Notes: generated by a model from the letters alone, not told the origin. A stretch of DNA of 29,346 bases from Candidatus Geocrenenecus sp. JGI 0000106-J15 (GCA_000405685.1 ASPF01000025.1:1-29346), one strand, 5' to 3'; numbered from the stretch's first letter, positions 16,526 to 24,523 are shown. Numbers and translations: made by a program.

Positions 16526-16536
16526 TGTTTTATTTA
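16526..16536 (+). promoter_or_regulatory. TATA-like promoter of the 170-aa hypothetical gene
   Basis: GTTTTATTTAA about 48 bases before the ATG at 16579, with a Shine-Dalgarno-like GGGTCGTG (16566-16573) in the predicted leader. Confidence 0.35.
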
Positions 16537-16578
16537 ACCTAATATTAGTTGATAGTGTAACCAAAGGGTCGTGAAGAA

Positions 16579-17091
16579 ATGATAGAAGATAAATCTAGTA
16601 AGAAGATTGGCTTCCATCTAGTAGAGAATACTTGGGATACATTGAAGAAGGAGATGAGTAGAATAATTGGAGAAGAAGAAGCAGTTCTACTAACTATTTT
16701 TAGATTTTCTTCTCCATCCATGAAAGGAGAAGAGGAGGATGAAGAAAAAGAAGCATATATTGAGACAGCATTTGTGAAGAATTTAAAGAATACTGTAAAG
16801 AAGATTAAAGAGAAATTTAAAGCTGAGCCACATATGCATCTTCATTCAAACCATGGTTCAGTAACCTTCTTAATAGCCTCTCCTGGAGAGCTTCTAGTAG
16901 ATAATCTTAGAGGTATGGTGATAGAAGCATCTACATGTGAGGAATGTATTTTAAATTATTTAGAAGGTGAGGTAAGACTAGGAGAAGAAGTAGCTACTTT
17001 ATTCTATGGATCTTCACAGAATGTTACCTTTATCCTTCCAGCAGCTGATGGTAGAAAGCTTCAAATCATTGAAGCAGTTATATCAATCTGA
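16579..17091 (+). CDS. Hypothetical protein, 170 aa, acidic with His-rich and Cys-x2-Cys motifs
   Basis: I do not recognise this protein. It is soluble, with an acidic run around residues 50-60 (KGEEEDEEKEAY), a Lys-rich helix 69-82, a His cluster HMHLHSNH (85-92) that could bind metal, and C120-E-E-C123 in the second half. Strand-like segments VTFLIASPGELLV and VTFILPAADGRKLQII suggest an alpha/beta fold. It has its own promoter-like signal and runs into the convergent nitroreductase with a 14-base overlap of the two 3' ends. Confidence 0.7.
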   Translation: MIEDKSSKKIGFHLVENTWDTLKKEMSRIIGEEEAVLLTIFRFSSPSMKGEEEDEEKEAYIETAFVKNLKNTVKKIKEKFKAEPHMHLHSNHGSVTFLIASPGELLVDNLRGMVIEASTCEECILNYLEGEVRLGEEVATLFYGSSQNVTFILPAADGRKLQIIEAVISI

Positions 17092-17590
17092 GCTTTTCAC
17101 CGAATCTTTCTGAGAAAACGATCTCGATTAACTTCTTTCTATTCTTCAAGCCTTTTATCTTTCTCGTAGGGTAGCCGAAGCCTATTACTGCAGCTACTGT
17201 TAGATTCTCAGGAATTCCATATTCTTTTTTCATTTCTCTTTCTCTTACCCCTGTGTATATGCATGACCCTACACCCATACTCCATGCTGTAAGCTGCATG
17301 TTCTGGATAGCTCTACCTGCATCTACTAAGTGGAATGGATATTTAGGATCTGTTAAAACTATGATTGCGAAATCTGCCCCAGCCACCCATTTACCGGTAG
17401 TGCTTAATTCTGCAAGTTTCTTTATATTGTTTTTATCTTCTACTAGTATGAACCTCCAATGTTGTAGATTTAATCCTGTCGGAGACATTCTAGCAGCTTC
17501 TAGAATCTTAAGTTTCACATCATCTGGGACACTCTCACTAGAATATTCTCTAACCTCTATTCTAGATAATATTGCATCAAAAACCTCCAT
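17078..17590 (-). CDS. Nitroreductase-family FMN protein
   Basis: A 170-residue nitroreductase-family oxidoreductase, normally a homodimer with FMN and NAD(P)H. Typical features are the N-terminal I-x-V-R-E-Y (RIEVREYSSESVP, residues 10-22), AARMSPTGLNLQHWRFI (33-49, the FMN-contact loop, where many members have SPSSxNxQPW), the helix DAGRAIQNMQLTAWSMGVGSC, and AAVIGFGYPTRK near residue 135. The substrate could be a quinone, nitro compound or flavin; it cannot be told from sequence. It is monocistronic with a leaderless-type promoter. Confidence 0.9.
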   Translation of the reverse strand: MEVFDAILSRIEVREYSSESVPDDVKLKILEAARMSPTGLNLQHWRFILVEDKNNIKKLAELSTTGKWVAGADFAIIVLTDPKYPFHLVDAGRAIQNMQLTAWSMGVGSCIYTGVREREMKKEYGIPENLTVAAVIGFGYPTRKIKGLKNRKKLIEIVFSERFGEKLRLI

Positions 17591-17612
17591 GAAAAATACT
17601 AGTACAGGATGC

Positions 17613-17624
17613 CTTAAAAATATT
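17613..17624 (-). promoter_or_regulatory. TATA-like promoter of the nitroreductase gene
   Basis: A/T-rich ATATTTTTAAGG on the minus strand, about 25-30 bases upstream of the ATG at 17590. Confidence 0.4.
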
Positions 17625-17659
17625 TTTATAATTCCTAGATGTTAAGCACCCGTCTGAAT

Positions 17660-19228
17660 TTATGATTTATCTTCAAGTACTCTCCTATAGTACTGTTTTA
17701 CTGACTTACCTGTTTTCTTCTCCCATTCTTCTATTGGTATTCCGTATAATCTCTGGACTCTGTCTCTATACCATTCAGGTATAACGTTAAATGCACAGAA
17801 GGGTATTATTCTTCCATCAGGCATCAGGTAATGTATGCCACATCTCATAACTCTCTCAACATCATAGTTGTACTTGTCTTGGAAATGCATCATACCTATG
17901 AATAGGCTTTTCCTATGCCAGTCTCCGACACTCTTATAATCATGCTTAATTATCATCTCATATATCATTCTCTTAACGTTTACTCCTTGAGGCTGCTTAT
18001 CTACATTAATGTATTTTCCGAAGTCCCATAGTATTTTAGCAGCAGTTATAAGCTTACTCTTACCAGACTCTATTTCTTCAGCTCTATCTTGTAGATATTT
18101 TATCAATCCATCAATGTCTATGAATTGAGTTATTGGCACTAGTTTATCACCATCTTTGAATACATATGTCCCTGCACCACATGCAAAATGTGTTGAAAGC
18201 TCATATTTAGGAGATTTGACTAATGCCTCAATGATGTGTGTAAGCGGTGTGCATGCTGGAACAGGGAACCATGCATCTCTAGATATCTCACCATTAGTCT
18301 GCTCCTCAATCTTAATTATACAATCAGGTATAGTTATTCTATATTTTTCTCTCTCTTTACTTGTTAATCTACCTGTTAACGATACAGGCTGGAAGTTAAC
18401 AGACCTTATGACATCAATATTCTTAAAGCCGAATCTAATAATGTCTCCAAGCTCGTGGTCGTTGACCCCACGGATTATTGTGGGAACTAGAACTATACCT
18501 ACCTCCAGCTTTCTAGCATTCTCAATAACCTTAGGTGCTTCCCAATGATTCTTCGGGTTAGTCCTAGATGTAACGCCATCAAAGCTAAGATATAGATTGC
18601 TTACACCTGCCTCCTTAACCTTCTTGAAGAACTCGAAGTCGTATGAAAGCCTAATACCGTTAGTATTAAGCTGGACATGGTCGACACCCTCCTCTTTTAT
18701 GACTTTAATAATCTCTGGCAGATCATCTCTTAGCGTGGGCTCACCTCCAGTAAGCTGTATAGAGTTCCCCGCAACAGGATACTCTCTTCTAAGAACTCTA
18801 ACCATCTCTCTAATCTGTTCAATAGAAGGCTCATAAACGTATCCAGCACGTTCGGCGAAGAAGAAACAATACCAGCAATATAGGTCGCATCGATTTGTTA
18901 CGACGAGGTTCGCCAAAGCTGTATGGCTTAGATGTCCTGGGCAGAGACCGCAGTTGGCTGGACATGAATATCCAACTATGTTTATGTTCGTGCTTCCTGT
19001 GCCTTTACCATCGTGAGAATATTTACTGAATCTCTTGTAGATCTCTGCATCACCATAGTATACTTCGACGACTTCACCATGTATAGGACATTCCTTCTCT
19101 AAGAAGATTTTACCACTTCTTTCTACGATCTCAGCTGGAATAACCATGTTACATTCAGGGCAGATGCTAAAAGTAGTCTTCAAAACATTTCTAACCTCAC
19201 TTACCCCGCTTACAGTCTGCCTCGACAT
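17660..19228 (-). CDS. Tes-like radical SAM protein (tetraether lipid synthase family)
   Basis: A 522-residue radical SAM enzyme. The SAM cluster motif is C114-DLY-C118-WY-C121, followed by QLTGGEPTLRDD (158-169). It carries the extra Cys of the Tes / MJ0619-type family: CPEC (23-26), CPIHGEVVEVYYGDAE (47-62), YSCPANCGLCPGHLSHTALANLVVTNRC spanning 88-114 with C89, C93 and C96, and a C-terminal RCGIHYLMPDGRIIPFCAFN. Tes joins two archaeol lipids by a carbon-carbon bond between phytanyl tails to form macrocyclic archaeol and GDGT, acting at the membrane. Length (about 500) fits. Archaea often have several paralogues, so GDGT synthesis itself is a probable rather than proven role. Start is ATG; CGACATCG context gives no clear ribosome-binding site. 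Confidence 0.83.
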   Translation of the reverse strand: MSRQTVSGVSEVRNVLKTTFSICPECNMVIPAEIVERSGKIFLEKECPIHGEVVEVYYGDAEIYKRFSKYSHDGKGTGSTNINIVGYSCPANCGLCPGHLSHTALANLVVTNRCDLYCWYCFFFAERAGYVYEPSIEQIREMVRVLRREYPVAGNSIQLTGGEPTLRDDLPEIIKVIKEEGVDHVQLNTNGIRLSYDFEFFKKVKEAGVSNLYLSFDGVTSRTNPKNHWEAPKVIENARKLEVGIVLVPTIIRGVNDHELGDIIRFGFKNIDVIRSVNFQPVSLTGRLTSKEREKYRITIPDCIIKIEEQTNGEISRDAWFPVPACTPLTHIIEALVKSPKYELSTHFACGAGTYVFKDGDKLVPITQFIDIDGLIKYLQDRAEEIESGKSKLITAAKILWDFGKYINVDKQPQGVNVKRMIYEMIIKHDYKSVGDWHRKSLFIGMMHFQDKYNYDVERVMRCGIHYLMPDGRIIPFCAFNVIPEWYRDRVQRLYGIPIEEWEKKTGKSVKQYYRRVLEDKS

Positions 19229-19405
19229 CGTCCATCGACTGCTTGAAACATGCTCAGCATTTAATTAAAACATTTCCAAACTAACTCTAGTCAGAAAGTT
19301 AAGCATAGAAGTGTGTCGGGAAAGACTCAATAAATGAGCTACTTAAATTTAAAAATCAAAATCTAAATACAACCATAACATAAACATTAAGTGAGGCTGC
19401 TGTAA

Positions 19406-19522
19406 CCCGCGGTAGCTCAGCCTGGTAGAGCGTCCGGCTGTAGCCATGCCCATGTTGGTATGGTCACAGTGGCCAGGCTGACAGAAACCGGATGGTCGCA
19501 GGTTCAAATCCTGCCCGCGGGA
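19406..19522 (+). tRNA. tRNA-Tyr (GTA), intron-containing
   Basis: Acceptor CCCGCGG (19406-19412) pairs with CCGCGGG (19515-19521), discriminator A at 19522; C1-G72 is the archaeal tRNA-Tyr identity pair. D-stem GCTC/GAGC (19415-19418, 19428-19431), anticodon stem TCCGG/CCGGA (19433-19437, 19488-19492), anticodon GTA at 19440-19442, T-arm GCAGG-TTCAAAT-CCTGC (19498-19514). A 43-base intron interrupts it after position 37. CCA is not encoded. Confidence 0.96.
19444..19486 (+). other. tRNA-Tyr intron with canonical bulge-helix-bulge
   Basis: The 43-base intron lies between G37 and A38. CTGT (19438-19441) pairs with ACAG (19481-19484) as the 4-bp central helix; the two 3-base bulges are AG|C and AA|A, each cut after the second base. 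An inner stem CA-GCC/GGCTG with one bulged T closes the intron side. This matches the symmetrical substrate of the archaeal splicing endonuclease. Confidence 0.88.
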
Positions 19523-19547
19523 TATTTCTATCCTAGTTTATATTGTT

Positions 19548-19988
19548 TTACCAAAGTTCTGGGTTCTTACTGTATCTTATCTTTTCTCGTGGGTCGTTGT
19601 TGAGCCTCCATAATCCTTTGTATGCATTTAGTATGATTATTTCTAATTCTCCTATTACGAAATCGCTTAGTAAGACTTCTCTTTCAATCGGTGATATAAC
19701 TACATCGACTGGTAGCTCATCTGATTTAGTATCTTCTTCAACTAACTGTATAGTTGAGCCATGTTTAACTGTATAGAATCTTATAGGTCCACCTGCAGTA
19801 TCATATACTGATTCTACTACATCGTTTGGTGGAGGCCATAAGCCTAGGTTTTCAGCTAGCTTGATTGGTATTATTATTTCAGGTGATGTTCCAATGTATC
19901 CCGTGTTTAAGAGAGAGCTTGTCTCTATTATTTCTCCTACTTTGAATCCTTTTAGACTCTTAATCCTCACTCTTACCCTTATAGGCAT
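19548..19988 (-). CDS. Retropepsin-fold protein with Asn in place of the catalytic Asp
   Basis: A 146-residue protein that looks like a clan AA (retroviral-type) aspartic protease. SSLLNTGYIGTSPEIIIP (24-41) occupies the place of the D-T-G flap region, followed by LAENLGL as in archaeal members (A-x-LGL), and later VISPIEREVLLSDFVIGELEIII (around 97-119) resembles the second psi-loop and helix. The catalytic triplet reads N28-T-G, not D-T-G, so peptide-bond cleavage is doubtful. It may be a pseudoenzyme, or the site may deamidate; both are inference. The gene is overlapped at its start by a very small gene, forming a pair. Confidence 0.6.
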   Translation of the reverse strand: MPIRVRVRIKSLKGFKVGEIIETSSLLNTGYIGTSPEIIIPIKLAENLGLWPPPNDVVESVYDTAGGPIRFYTVKHGSTIQLVEEDTKSDELPVDVVISPIEREVLLSDFVIGELEIIILNAYKGLWRLNNDPREKIRYSKNPELW

Positions 19989-20091
19989 TCTTTGAATCCT
20001 CCACGACCTTTCTTAGAATCTCTATACTATAGACTCTACCAATACGTCTATAGGAGACAAGTTTTACAAAACCTATCTTCGAATTCTCCAA
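19960..20091 (-). CDS. Small protein (43 aa) overlapping the retropepsin-like gene
   Basis: A short frame beginning at TTG 20091 and ending at TAA 19960, reading MENSKIGFVKLVSYRRIGRV and on to a basic/acidic helix ending GKSED. It overlaps the start of the retropepsin-like gene by 29 bases. A TATA-like box (20115-20124) lies 28 bases before TTG 20091, fitting a leaderless message, and there is no such box closer to the downstream ATG. An upstream in-frame TTG at 20103 would add four residues. Composition looks protein-like (mixed basic and hydrophobic, one predicted strand then helix). Its function is unknown; an antitoxin-like or accessory role for the downstream gene is speculation. Confidence 0.55.
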   Translation of the reverse strand: MENSKIGFVKLVSYRRIGRVYSIEILRKVVEDSKNAYKGKSED

Positions 20092-20114
20092 TCCAAGAAT
20101 CAACCAGTCTAAAC

Positions 20115-20124
20115 ACTATATAAG
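20115..20124 (-). promoter_or_regulatory. TATA box of the small-protein / retropepsin-like unit
   Basis: CTTATATAGT on the minus strand, 28 bases from TTG 20091. Confidence 0.5.
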
Positions 20125-20168
20125 TCTTTTAGAAAATCACTATTAACATAATTTTCTAAACCAATATC

Positions 20169-20179
20169 GATATATGTTA
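20169..20179 (+). promoter_or_regulatory. TATA box of the membrane-anchored protein gene
   Basis: GATATATGTTA centred about 29 bases before the ATG at 20203. Confidence 0.4.
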
Positions 20180-20202
20180 AATAGACGTATGTAGACATAT
20201 GG

Positions 20203-21102
20203 ATGATAGACGTGTCTTCATGGTTTATTTCTAAGAAAATTAGTTTGGCTGTCTTAGTAATTATCGTTGCTGGCTTACTTTCTACATATCTTTACTTTGT
20301 CATCTTCTATCCTATGCTTACATCGACGTTGCCTACTTCCGCGACAGTGACAGTTAATCCATCATTAGTCAGCTTAGAATTAGAGATTACGAGTAGTGAA
20401 GGCATGAGAGAATTTAAAGATATAGCTATCATAGAGGTGGATGATGTTGATTCTTTATTGTTTAGAATTGTTGATTCAAGAGTTGAGAAGCTAGAATCTT
20501 TAAGCTTATCAGGAAGAGTTAGGCTTGAATCAGGTGAGAAAACATATGAGATTAGTATGCCATGTATTCTTTTCCCTGCTTCTTCATGTCCAAGAATAAC
20601 AATGATTATACCTGGATATGATGCGCCTTTAACCATAGAATCTGGGAGATACCTCTTAACATTCGAGCTTAGTTGGAGAGAAGCCAGAGATAGTGGAAAG
20701 GTAAGCTTAATGTTGTCGCCTAGGGCTTACGATGCATCCATGATAAGTTTAGGGTCTCGTGAACCAGGAGATACGTCGAACTGGGTTACAGCAGAGGGTT
20801 CAACGAGATCTTATACTCTCCTCGTTGATAAGGTAGAAGCTATTACGGATGATTTGGGATTCGGTGAATTTAAAGCATATGTATGGGTCTTCCAAACTGT
20901 CGGAGATGATGTGAAGATGTTTAGATTAGAGTTAACCTCGATTGAATCTGGAATTGTTAAAGCGGTCTTAGACGTACCAGTTGAGAAGAAGGAAATATAC
21001 TATCATGTGATGCTGGCTGTCAAGGCTAGACCTGGAAGTTATGAATTAAGCATTAAACATCCTATCCAACTATCTATAGATCTTAGAGTTAGAGAAGGTT
21101 AG
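20203..21102 (+). CDS. Membrane-anchored protein with beta-rich exterior domain, unknown function
   Basis: A 299-residue protein I do not recognise. A single hydrophobic segment at about residues 14-36 (ISLAVLVIIVAGLLSTYLYFVIF) after a short Lys-containing N terminus is a signal anchor, which places the rest outside the cell. The remaining 260 residues alternate polar and hydrophobic residues as in beta-sandwich domains, in two parts: about 45-170, with cysteines near residues 120 and 128 (SMPCILFPASSCP) that could form a disulfide, and about 190-299. No enzyme motif is visible. It is monocistronic and convergent to trpS. A surface or envelope role is inferred from the topology only. Confidence 0.75.
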   Translation: MIDVSSWFISKKISLAVLVIIVAGLLSTYLYFVIFYPMLTSTLPTSATVTVNPSLVSLELEITSSEGMREFKDIAIIEVDDVDSLLFRIVDSRVEKLESLSLSGRVRLESGEKTYEISMPCILFPASSCPRITMIIPGYDAPLTIESGRYLLTFELSWREARDSGKVSLMLSPRAYDASMISLGSREPGDTSNWVTAEGSTRSYTLLVDKVEAITDDLGFGEFKAYVWVFQTVGDDVKMFRLELTSIESGIVKAVLDVPVEKKEIYYHVMLAVKARPGSYELSIKHPIQLSIDLRVREG

Positions 21103-21141
21103 AGTTCTCTTAGAACATGCATGGATAGTTGACTCAGTATT

Positions 21142-22305
21142 TTATACATGAATCTTCTTCCACATTTCTCTAGCTAATTCTCCATCATACTTAAAGAAAT
21201 GGAGGAGTTCTTCTGCTTCTATTCTTCTCTGCTGATGTTCTTCTAGGAATGATGTAACCTTCTCGATTAATATATTCTTCATCTCTCCACTAAGGATTTT
21301 TCCTGATCTATAATCTTCCTCGAGCTTCTTAACCTTAGAATCATCAGGCTCAAAGAAGAAGTGGAGCCACTGGAAGGCAACATCTACTTCAGGATTTCCG
21401 CCTAGCTTTCTATGAAGTTCAACTGTTGGCTGACCTCCAGAATATGCTAGCCAGATCTTTTTCCTGATGGTCTTAGCATCGTCGTGGAGATATATTGCAG
21501 ACTCAGGCTTACTTGCACTCATCTTTCCAGTAGGCCCAGTTAATGGGGGGAGAAACTTACTATGTATTGCAGCTGTCTTATAGTATCCGAGAGATTCAGC
21601 TATATCTCTCTGTATCCTCCAGTATGGATCTTGGTCGATTGCCGCAGGAATTAAGCATCTCTTCTTCTCGAATAGTGCTGGAACGATCTGTAATGCTGGA
21701 TAGAAGATTAAGCCAATATTTGTTTCATGGGTAAATCCGAAGACTGCTCTAACCCAGCTAAAGTTAATCTTTCTAGCAACTTTAAGAGCTATCGGATACA
21801 TATTCTTAACATATTCAGTATCTTGGAAGATGAATGTTCTATCAGGATCGAATCCAACAGCGATGATGTCTAATGCATTCTCATAAGACCACTTGATGGT
21901 ATCTTCTAAAGTTAATCCTCTACTCTCTTCTAGATATTTTTCATCATCTGTTAACTGGATATAGACATTTACCTTAAACCTATCCTGTAGCCATTTAGTG
22001 AAATAGAATGGAATGATATGCCCTATATGCATCGGCCCGCTTGGTCCTCTCCCAGTATATAGGAAGAATCCTCTATCGCTCTCCCAGTCATCGAGAACTT
22101 TATCTAGATCTCTGTGGGAGAAGAATATCCTCCGTCTTAATAGATGGTGATTTTCCCCGGCTGATTTTATAAATCTCTCCATTAATTTATCATCTATTAT
22201 GTTTGTCCCGAATCTTTCTACAAGCTTAATATAGTCTACTTCTCCTTCAACTACCCATGGAGTTACTGTAAAGTCTTCTCTATTACTTGAACCAAAGATA
22301 TTCAC
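21142..22305 (-). CDS. trpS: Tryptophanyl-tRNA synthetase
   Basis: A 387-residue class I aminoacyl-tRNA synthetase of the archaeal/eukaryotic TrpRS type. It shows GRGPSGPMHIGHIIPF with HIGH at 93-96, TDDEKYLE near 120, DQDPYWRIQRDIA (TrpRS-specific) near 220, and TGKMSASKPES, the KMSKS-type loop, near 262. It charges tRNA-Trp in the cytosol. The length fits archaeal TrpRS. The start is GTG at 22305; the ATG four bases upstream is out of frame. Confidence 0.96.
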   Translation of the reverse strand: MNIFGSSNREDFTVTPWVVEGEVDYIKLVERFGTNIIDDKLMERFIKSAGENHHLLRRRIFFSHRDLDKVLDDWESDRGFFLYTGRGPSGPMHIGHIIPFYFTKWLQDRFKVNVYIQLTDDEKYLEESRGLTLEDTIKWSYENALDIIAVGFDPDRTFIFQDTEYVKNMYPIALKVARKINFSWVRAVFGFTHETNIGLIFYPALQIVPALFEKKRCLIPAAIDQDPYWRIQRDIAESLGYYKTAAIHSKFLPPLTGPTGKMSASKPESAIYLHDDAKTIRKKIWLAYSGGQPTVELHRKLGGNPEVDVAFQWLHFFFEPDDSKVKKLEEDYRSGKILSGEMKNILIEKVTSFLEEHQQRRIEAEELLHFFKYDGELAREMWKKIHV

Positions 22306-22367
22306 CCATCTTCTTCCCCTCTAAACTATCTAAAACTTGTTAATAAGCTTCTTCTAAAACCTTCACT

Positions 22368-22711
22368 ATGAAGTCATCTCAAAACTGTTTAGGCTTCTCT
22401 TTCCCGGCTTTCTTTATGGAGTTATTTGAGCTTAGTGATTTTGAGTAGGAGATCATTAAGCATCTACTACCTCCTAAGTCTAGGGTTGGTAGGACTAGGG
22501 CTAATGATAGGATAGTCTTGAACGGTATACTAGACATACCTACTATTGGTAGGAAGCAGTAACCTACAATACTGAGCTATATAAGAAGATGAGAAGCGCT
22601 GTAGATAGATTCTTCGGATGGCGAAAATCATTTAGAAGAATAATTATAAGGTATGAGGGGCCAGCATCAACATACAAAGCTGTATGTAAAATGCTAAACC
22701 AAGAATCTTAA
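22368..22711 (+). pseudogene. Decayed IS5-like transposase
   Basis: Two transposase fragments remain. From ATG 22368 the frame reads through MELFELSDFE, a TAG where the family has Trp, then EIIKHLLPPKSRVGRTRAND and LNGILDIPTIGRKQ with a TAA. These are the N-terminal helix-turn-helix region of IS5-group transposases. After a large internal deletion, KMRSAVDRFFGWRKSFRRII and RYEGPASTYKAVCKML up to a TAA at 22709-22711 match the C-terminal DDE region (RFFGWLKSFRR-type). Catalytic Asp residues are gone, so the element is dead. Confidence 0.8.
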
Positions 22712-22726
22712 GCTCCAGAGGAGCTT
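22710..22726 (+). terminator. Hairpin terminator-like inverted repeat
   Basis: AAGCTCC (22710-22716), loop AGA, GGAGCTT (22720-22726), followed by a T-rich run TATTCTTCTT. The perfect 7-bp stem sits at the end of the transposase relic and just before the metallopeptidase unit. It may be an intrinsic-type terminator or the terminal repeat of the dead IS element. Confidence 0.5.
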
Positions 22727-22858
22727 TATTCTTCTTAAAAATGTCTATGCCCTCAACGAGAGACGTAGTATCAACATGAGAGAAGTCACAACAGGAAGAT
22801 GTATAAACCTTACATTGCTACGTCCGATTAGGAGGAATATTAATATAGGACCGGGGCC

Positions 22859-24523
22859 ATGGTTCACTGTTTAAGATTGAGAAAAGTAGTCCAAGTTTTC
22901 TTGGTACTCTCGATTTTTGCAACTCTGATCTTAAGTGCGATAAGCGATGAATATGGTCCTCCTATGCCGAGCGACGATTTTATAGAGAACGCCGCCGAAG
23001 AGTACTTCCTCGAATTAAAACAACCAAAATTTTCACCTGAAGACGAAGAATTATATGCTGGTCTCGTAGGTTATGAGATTAGGAGAGTTCATAATGTAAC
23101 TCAAGTGTCATCACCTCGACCGAAGGTTTGTATCTACAATGAGGTTCTTTTTATTGGACACTGGGAAGAAGGCTCGTATGGTGCGGAAGTATATGGAGAC
23201 AGACCTATCGGATCGCTTGACCGTTTTTACGATTCGAATGAAGGAGATTATTATTGGAAATTCTCTATGGTAGGTGTAGTTGCTTCTGGATACTCAAACA
23301 TGGGTTTTAAGCCAGGATGGTTTATCAACCCAGATTGGGGGGATAAGGTTTATGCGTGGTGGTGCTATTCCAAGGATTCGGACGGTAGTGAAGACGATGG
23401 CTCTTATGATGGTGAAGATGGTAGCTCTTATGACGGTGAAGACAGTGTATCAGACGACTTCCCCCTCGAGATTATTGTGGGTCTCACTGTACTTGTTACG
23501 GTGATCGCTGGAGTAGGTCTTTTCGTGATATCCCTAGTTTCAGGGAAGAAGACAGGCTCCATGACAAAAACCCAGATTCACCCGCCGCCACCTCCACCAC
23601 CATTCTCAGCCGAAGCGGCTCCCCAAGTACAACTTGCAGAACAACCGTATTCAGAGATCGACCCTGACGTCAAGAGATGGATAGAGAATATCCCTGTGTA
23701 CCCTGGCTACTGGTATGTCACGCCTGACGGCAAATATGTGACTAACACGATAAATCCTGACTACACGATACCTGTTGAGTGGGTAAAAGGTACATCAACT
23801 GAACCACTAGCAGAGCTATTCTCCACACCAGTCCCCAATATGCAGCATAGAGTGTTTTCAAGCAGAATAACGGCATTGATAAAACGCAATAACCCTGAGC
23901 TCCTCGACAAACTTACTCTAGGCTCATGGCGTAAGCTTGACGGAGACCAGCAGAGGAGTGTCTTGGAGAAGTTTGCAGACAATCTAGCGGAGCAAGTGGG
24001 GATGCCACAGATAAAAGTAGAACTCGATCCCGAGTTAGATTATGGTGCCGCATATGACTGGAATTCCAAGCCTCCGAGAATTCTTATCAATCCTAAATCT
24101 ATGAACTGTCCAGCTGAGGCGATCCGAGTCGTCACCCATGAGTTCCAGCATTATGTCCAACATACCGCCCCTGAGAAGATAGTCGGCGGCACACCAGAAT
24201 ACATAGACGCATTAAAGAAGAATTGTGATAATTATATCCATCACAGTGATGATCCTGTACGCTATGCGGGTCAGCTTTGGGAAAGGGATGCAGAAAACAT
24301 GGCCAGAATAATGCGAGAGAAGATCAACAAGGCGGCATATCGGCAGAAGCTTGAAGAGCTTGTTGAGGTTGTATGGGGTAAGGAAGGGCTTGAAATTCTC
24401 AATAAGCTCAACAAAACAGAAGCTGAGAAAAAGCTCGATAAAATTTTTGACACTGTTTTCGGTAAGGAAGGGGCCGATATTCTTCCCAGACAGCATCCTT
24501 CAAAGAAAGGGCGTAGCAGGTGA
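22859..24523 (+). CDS. Single-pass membrane protein with cytoplasmic HExxH metallopeptidase domain
   Basis: A 554-residue protein of no family I know. In order: basic N terminus and hydrophobic signal segment (10-28); exterior domain about 30-170 with two Cys (C91, C169); an Asp/Ser/Gly/Glu-rich stalk (173-200) with the repeated unit GSYDGED; a transmembrane helix (202-228); Lys-rich start of the cytoplasmic side (GKKTGSMTK) and seven Pro (242-248); a domain with THEFQHYVQH, the zinc motif H427-E428-x2-H431, and a downstream W474-E-R-D-A-E479 as possible third ligand; then a C-terminal helical segment with the repeated GKEG (507-510 and 535-538). Positive-inside residues put the peptidase in the cytosol. 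Codon use is richer in G and C than neighbours. It pairs with the zinc-ribbon gene four bases downstream. Confidence 0.75.
   Translation: MVHCLRLRKVVQVFLVLSIFATLILSAISDEYGPPMPSDDFIENAAEEYFLELKQPKFSPEDEELYAGLVGYEIRRVHNVTQVSSPRPKVCIYNEVLFIGHWEEGSYGAEVYGDRPIGSLDRFYDSNEGDYYWKFSMVGVVASGYSNMGFKPGWFINPDWGDKVYAWWCYSKDSDGSEDDGSYDGEDGSSYDGEDSVSDDFPLEIIVGLTVLVTVIAGVGLFVISLVSGKKTGSMTKTQIHPPPPPPPFSAEAAPQVQLAEQPYSEIDPDVKRWIENIPVYPGYWYVTPDGKYVTNTINPDYTIPVEWVKGTSTEPLAELFSTPVPNMQHRVFSSRITALIKRNNPELLDKLTLGSWRKLDGDQQRSVLEKFADNLAEQVGMPQIKVELDPELDYGAAYDWNSKPPRILINPKSMNCPAEAIRVVTHEFQHYVQHTAPEKIVGGTPEYIDALKKNCDNYIHHSDDPVRYAGQLWERDAENMARIMREKINKAAYRQKLEELVEVVWGKEGLEILNKLNKTEAEKKLDKIFDTVFGKEGADILPRQHPSKKGRSR
23398..23445 (+). 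repeat. Degenerate tandem repeat encoding the acidic stalk
   Basis: Two imperfect copies of a unit of about 24 bases (GGCTCTTATGATGGTGAAGA and GTAGCTCTTATGACGGTGAA) encode GSYDGED and SSYDGED. They form the acidic linker between the exterior domain and the membrane helix. Confidence 0.7.
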
